A stretch of DNA of 64,000 nucleotides, from positions 35,246 through 99,245 of the forward strand of contig NZ_CP022421.1 of NCBI RefSeq assembly GCF_002222635.1, written 5' to 3'. Both the position numbers and the translations under genes were made by a program. Below the pieces are notes generated by a model. That model had not been told where the DNA came from, ran no database searches, and saw nothing but the letters and a program-made list of their open reading frames with translations. This DNA comes from Pseudosulfitobacter pseudonitzschiae. Its GTDB lineage: Bacteria > Pseudomonadota > Alphaproteobacteria > Rhodobacterales > Rhodobacteraceae. Shown here piece after piece: positions 60,436-64,000 of the stretch (its first letter is position 1; each line of letters begins with the position of its first letter).

Positions 60436-60600
60436 TCCCTGAGAGCGCAGGTCGTCGTAGCGGCTGCGGGCGATCAGCGCCTCGGTCTCGAGGCTGTCGA
60501 GGGTCTGTGGATGGGCGTCTTCATCGAAGGCGGCGAGGTAGGCCTCGAAGGCCATGTCGGCTTGCAGTTCGGCGAGGTCGATGGATTGTTCGAGCGTCAT
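60424..60600 (-). CDS. Small hypothetical protein, 58 aa
   Basis: Starts MTLEQSIDLAELQADMAFEA at 60600 with an AAGGAT ribosome site; an upstream in-frame ATG at 60672 lacks one. The protein is acidic and fully helical (EQSIDLAELQADMAFEAYLA, SLETEALIARSRYDDLRSQ). No family recognised. It lies in the transfer region and its stop codon is inside a palindrome. Confidence 0.55.
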   Translation of the reverse strand: MTLEQSIDLAELQADMAFEAYLAAFDEDAHPQTLDSLETEALIARSRYDDLRSQGLGH

Positions 60601-61199
60601 GGTGTGATCCTTTCCGTTGATCGTCGTTGGACGGATCGTGGAAAAGACCGGGGGCATGAGAGCGGGCTGCACCCGGCACGGGGCGGAATGAAATGGAGCA
60701 CGCCGGGGGCAGGTTTGTTGTGAGCGATGCCCCGCAGCGCGTAAAGCGCGTCAGCCGTCCAGAAACCTGCCTCCGGCGTTGCCGACCGCTCGACCCCGGG
60801 CTAGCGATCTCGGAGGCCAACAGGTCGACGGAAAGGCGCGCGGCGGTGACACTCAAGTGAGGCGTTGCCCCCGGACGAATGACGTTGATCTGCGGTTTAC
60901 ACCCTCGCGGCAAAGGGTGAGTTCTGCGCCCTGGCAGCTTCGCCAAGACGACCCAGGCGCGGGTTGCTCGACTGAGAGAAGGGGTGCGCTTGCCTCGCTC
61001 AGCGGCCTGCCAGCTCTCCCTGCGGACAGTCGGTTCCGACTCGGAGTCGCGCGATCCGCGCTGTCACGGAGCAGAAAGATCGTGGCACCATCTGCGACCT
61101 ATCCGGACTGACTAACCGCCTCCGCATCCGCGTCCGAAATATGCGGCATCCTTCGGAGACCGATAGTGCGCTGGCCGAGGACTAGTTCCCCCGGAACGA
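60601..61199. other. Intergenic stretch, no gene seen
   Basis: About 600 bp with open frames on both strands but no ribosome site, no recognisable product and no consistent codon bias. It contains no clear IS or repeat. Confidence 0.4.
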
Positions 61200-61229
61200 G
61201 AAAAAGCCAGACCGCCGGAGCGGTCTGGC
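61200..61229 (-). terminator. Rho-independent terminator of DUF736 gene
   Basis: A perfect 10-bp stem GCCAGACCGC / GCGGTCTGGC with a 4-nt loop (61206-61229). On the minus strand it is followed by TTTTT (the complement of 61205-61201), 8 bp after the stop at 61237. Confidence 0.85.
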
Positions 61230-61236
61230 CTTTGGC

Positions 61237-61575
61237 TTAGGCGGCGTCTTTCGGCCCCCAGGGGATGACGGCCTGCAGGGACAGATCATCCTGGTTCGCG
61301 GCCTTGCCGAGGTTGGCGTTGAAGCCGTGGTCGCGGATGGTCAGCGTGTAGTAGTCGGCGCCGGTCTCCTTGTTCTGCTTCTTCCAGATGCCGCCGCACT
61401 CGACCAGCTTGCCGCGCGGGGAGCGCCCGAGGACGCGGTGCGTGGGGGCCATCGGGTTCGTGCTCGCGACAGGTTCGACCGTGATGTCGAGATCGAAGGT
61501 CAGGGTCGAGATGGAGCCGACGCCCTTGGCGGTTTCGATGTCGGTGCTGGTGAATTTGATGCAGTTCGTGGTCAT
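61237..61575 (-). CDS. DUF736 family protein
   Basis: A 112-aa protein from the ATG at 61575 (AAGGAG ribosome site). The pattern VGSISTLTFDLDITVEPVAS, then HRVLGRSPRGKLVECGGIWKK, then ADYYTLTIRDHGFNANL follows DUF736 (a strand-rich domain with a variable loop and W-K-K-x-x-x-x-G-x-D-Y). DUF736 proteins are near-universal markers of alphaproteobacterial ICEs and plasmids. Their function is unknown. It ends at a clear terminator. Confidence 0.75.
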   Translation of the reverse strand: MTTNCIKFTSTDIETAKGVGSISTLTFDLDITVEPVASTNPMAPTHRVLGRSPRGKLVECGGIWKKQNKETGADYYTLTIRDHGFNANLGKAANQDDLSLQAVIPWGPKDAA

Positions 61576-62684
61576 TGCTCTTCTCCTTGTTTGCGTTGCA
61601 ATGATGGTCACCTTGCAGCTGGCCAAGGCCCGGCCACACCGAAGGCGGAGCGTAGCGGAGAGGGGCAGGCGCCGGTCTTTTTGGTCCGCGAGGAATGACC
61701 CGCAGGGGCAGGGGAAAAAGATCGGCGACAACCTTTGTGGACGGGACGACAGCTGCGACCAGCATGTCATGCAACTCAGACAAAGGGAGAAGTGCGGGGG
61801 CCGCGAAGGAAAATGGGTGAACAGCCGAGGGAGATGCCGGGGGTGGTGTCTTTTCTGCCCTCCCACCCCGAGCAGCAGCCGGACGGGTTCGCGCTTTGCC
61901 GAGCCTTGCCCAACCTGGCGCGACCGCTCGCACCCGTGGTAAGCTGGTTGAGTGCGGTGCCATCTGGCAGAGCGATTTCAAGCAGACCGCCGAGGCATCT
62001 GCACCGGGTGCGGTTCATCCCGATTTCGAACGACCCCTCTTCGGCAGCCCGATCGTTTGCGATTTCTTACATCGCGCGGATCACCGGCCCTCTGCCAGCT
62101 TCGACCAGAGCGATACGGCGGTCGTCGAAACTCCTTTGCGGTCAATGATGGCAGAACAGCATGTCCGGCAAAGCGAGGAGTAACACCGGCTGATACGGGA
62201 GAAAGGAGACCATTGAAGCGACCCGCTCCGCCCCAGCGACCGTTACCGAATGGCCGAGATGAAGAGTTGCCACGACCATGCGACGGCTGGCCGGGCTGGC
62301 TCCGGAGGAGACTGCACGGCGAGCAGCACGTCGCAGGGAGAGGCGGCGTATCAGCTCGGGGAGGGCGGCTGCGTGCAGCCGACCGAGTAGGGCGCGGTCC
62401 TGTCCAAAGGGCAGGAGGGGCCAAAATCATCGAGAGAAGCCCACAGGTAGTTGCGTGCCGAACGTCCACGATGTAAGCTTGAGAAGCTCACTTGGGGCTG
62501 GCGCGCTGTAAAGTACAGGTCGGCGCAGCAGGTGGAAACCAACCCAGCGAACCTGATCCGGGCCCATTGGATCCTGGTTTGCCGAGCTTCTGGACATTCA
62601 TCGGTTTGCTCAATCAGTTGCGCGCTTTCCGACTCCTGCTAAAGGGCCCACGGCTTGAATTGGTTTCGGAGGCACGCCAGAGGA
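61576..62684. other. 1.1-kb stretch without a convincing gene
   Basis: No open frame here has a good start or a recognisable product. It contains a short plus-strand segment (61935-61967) that repeats, inverted, an 11-codon part of the DUF736 gene. The rest may be leader, degraded sequence or regulatory DNA for the gene at 62685. Confidence 0.45.
61935..61967 (+). pseudogene. Fragment resembling DUF736 coding sequence
   Basis: Thirty-three bases match the reverse complement of 61384-61416 at 28 positions. Both encode RGKLVECG-IW; four of the five changes are silent third-position C-to-T differences. Flanking sequence does not continue the match. It may be a relic of a diverged second DUF736 gene. 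Confidence 0.35.
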
Positions 62685-64000
62685 ATGAGCAAAATGTACC
62701 TGAACACTGATGTGCAGTCAGCCGAGACCTTACCGATCAAACTCGAAGACCTGTCAAAAGGCGTCGACCGAATTCTGGAAAGATGGACCGGCGAAAATCG
62801 CCCTACCAAGCTGACACTTTTGAACGATCTTGCCGCCGCAATCTCCCCGGGCTCAAACTGGGGAGCGCTGAAAGCGAAACAAACCAAGCGAGCCCACCAA
62901 CAAACGGGGCAGAACACCAGTTTCATCCCCGCGATCAATCGAAGCGCAAGAGAATTCCCCGCGCGCTTGGCCGAAGTAAAGAACACAGGGAATGGAGTTG
63001 ACCTCGCCTATCTGGTCGAAGAAATCCGCCCCCTATTTGCGATGCGGCACGCAGGCGATCCGATCATTGGATTAGAGCTCAGCGTCGCGGAAGGGAATGG
63101 GTACAGCGAGGCGTCCATCTACGCAAAACTGATCTTGAATCGTGGGGACGCCATTGGCATCGCCGAAGCCTATGCATCGGACCTTGAACCGGTTGTTGCG
63201 CAACTCGTCTACAACGCCATCCAAAACCTGAACTCCATCGAGTTGTACCCCACCTTGGCGCAGAGTGCTTGCAATGCGCTTCGGATCGTTGTCGGTCCCT
63301 TCGATTGCGTGCTGTCTATTCCGGAATTCTATGGGCGTACGCCCGACGAAAGCCACGCATCTCAAGGGATGCGGGTCCTTCTTGATGAGGGCGATACGCC
63401 GTCGACCACCGATCTAGATCTGGCGCTGCGCCTAGCATCAGCAGTGGCCCCGCATCTTGGTCAGAAACAATTTGCGGAACATGGGAGCGTCCGGTTCAGG
63501 TTGTCGCAGCCACTCATGCAGGTTTGGGAACCGATTGGGTTTACGGCACCTGACCCTCTCGATGATCGGCCTATGTTCTGGATTCCTGACGGCGAATACT
63601 GGACGCACGAAGGCGATGACTACCTCCTCGATCACAACATTTGGACGCACAGCACACTTGGCGAGCCGCTCGATCTAGCTTTGGCCCTGATCAATATTGA
63701 CGATCCGGATATCTACCTGAAGGTCGCGCTGACCCCGATGCCAAAGAGGTCGCAAAGATCCGGCCAACGACAAGAGAACTGGCGGGGCGGGTTTCATCGC
63801 GACTTTCAGGTCCTGCGGATACGTGTCGGCCAACCAACGCAAGAGCTTCGTCTGGACGCAGAAACAAAAAAACGCTTCGAAGCGGGGTTCTTTGGGTGGG
63901 CGATGCATGAAAGGCACGAGGTAATCGACGACAGAGCCCTGACTAGAACTGAAGCTCTTATCCCGCGGGACCTGAGGCGTGCCTCACAACACCTCCTTCA
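62685..64000 (+). CDS. Unrecognised large protein, C-terminus beyond window
   Basis: An uninterrupted frame from the ATG at 62685 to the right edge (at least 438 codons). The N-terminal part (SKGVDRILERWTGENRPTKL, LNDLAAAISPGSNWGALKAK) is helical and recalls small domains seen in other plasmid proteins. The middle has WEPIGFTAPDPLDDRPMFWI and GDDYLLDHNIWTHSTLGEPL. No catalytic motif or TM segment stands out. Long antisense and shifted frames within it are shadows. Moderate GC and continuous codon use support it as real. Function unknown. Confidence 0.7.
   Translation, partial: MSKMYLNTDVQSAETLPIKLEDLSKGVDRILERWTGENRPTKLTLLNDLAAAISPGSNWGALKAKQTKRAHQQTGQNTSFIPAINRSAREFPARLAEVKNTGNGVDLAYLVEEIRPLFAMRHAGDPIIGLELSVAEGNGYSEASIYAKLILNRGDAIGIAEAYASDLEPVVAQLVYNAIQNLNSIELYPTLAQSACNALRIVVGPFDCVLSIPEFYGRTPDESHASQGMRVLLDEGDTPSTTDLDLALRLASAVAPHLGQKQFAEHGSVRFRLSQPLMQVWEPIGFTAPDPLDDRPMFWIPDGEYWTHEGDDYLLDHNIWTHSTLGEPLDLALALINIDDPDIYLKVALTPMPKRSQRSGQRQENWRGGFHRDFQVLRIRVGQPTQELRLDAETKKRFEAGFFGWAMHERHEVIDDRALTRTEALIPRDLRRASQHLL

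Noticed and set aside
60779..61111. 110-codon plus-strand open frame in the gap before DUF736
   Set aside because: No ribosome site, arginine- and serine-rich product, no family resemblance; likely chance in GC-rich DNA.
61978..62469. 163-codon minus-strand open frame
   Set aside because: Low-complexity Arg/Ser/Pro product without start signal; judged non-coding.

Overview
The window is GC-rich DNA (most genes well above 60% GC) typical of an alphaproteobacterium. The backbone protein families and the style of the catabolic genes point to the Rhodobacterales (Roseobacter/Paracoccus-like). It reads as most of an integrative and conjugative element or conjugative plasmid carrying cargo. No tRNA, rRNA, integrase, replication gene or CRISPR array is visible.

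The backbone consists of: the N-terminus of a strawberry-notch-like helicase (1-219); a run of small minus-strand genes of unknown function (8182-10657: a conserved mobile-element protein, DUF6915, DUF6878, a 98-aa protein, DUF3768); a large ParB-like protein (10783-12954); a small XRE regulator (36458); a complete VirB-type type IV secretion system (about 37651-49031: VirB2, B3, B4, a B7-like lipoprotein, two lytic transglycosylases, B5, B6, B8, B9, B10, B11); the coupling protein VirD4, a VirD2-like relaxase and a relaxosome accessory protein (55540-60011); an oriT-like nick site next to them (60044-60061); a DUF736 protein (61237-61575); and an unrecognised protein running off the right edge (62685-64000).

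Three cargo blocks interrupt this backbone. Cargo I (392-7919) looks like catabolism of N-methylated or hydroxylated proline: two fused Old-Yellow-Enzyme-type demethylase-like flavoproteins, a proline racemase/hydroxyproline dehydratase-family protein, a P5C-reductase-like protein, an ornithine cyclodeaminase-family reductase and a divergent TetR regulator. Cargo II (13291-36098) is two divergent operons around an XRE-cupin regulator. The left operon encodes ATP-dependent hydantoinase/lactamase HyuAB, a Liv-type ABC transporter, a covalent-FAD/GcvT-type amine demethylase and an MFS permease. The right operon encodes EtfBA, FolD, PurU, GABA transaminase, succinate-semialdehyde dehydrogenase, a Glu/Leu-type dehydrogenase and NDH-2. 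Read together they form a full route for an N-methyl lactam such as N-methyl-2-pyrrolidone: ring opening to 4-methylaminobutyrate, THF-linked demethylation to GABA, then succinate, with the methyl group released as formate. Both operons carry the same 26-bp dyad (GTGAA-N16-TTCAC) in their promoter regions.

Cargo III (49109-55521), with visibly lower GC, sits between virB11 and virD4. It holds an exonuclease/ImmA/XRE operon divergent from a defence-like operon: two small proteins, a CD-NTase with an AGS-C-like sensor tail, a two-TM SLATT protein and a DUF2235 alpha/beta hydrolase containing membrane segments. This resembles a CBASS-type system with two candidate membrane effectors.

Non-coding structure of note includes hairpins in the leaders of most small backbone genes (two are 46-nt paralogues with compensatory base-pair changes), CAATAT repeats shared by the T4SS and relaxosome promoter regions, and a T-DNA-border-like nick core.
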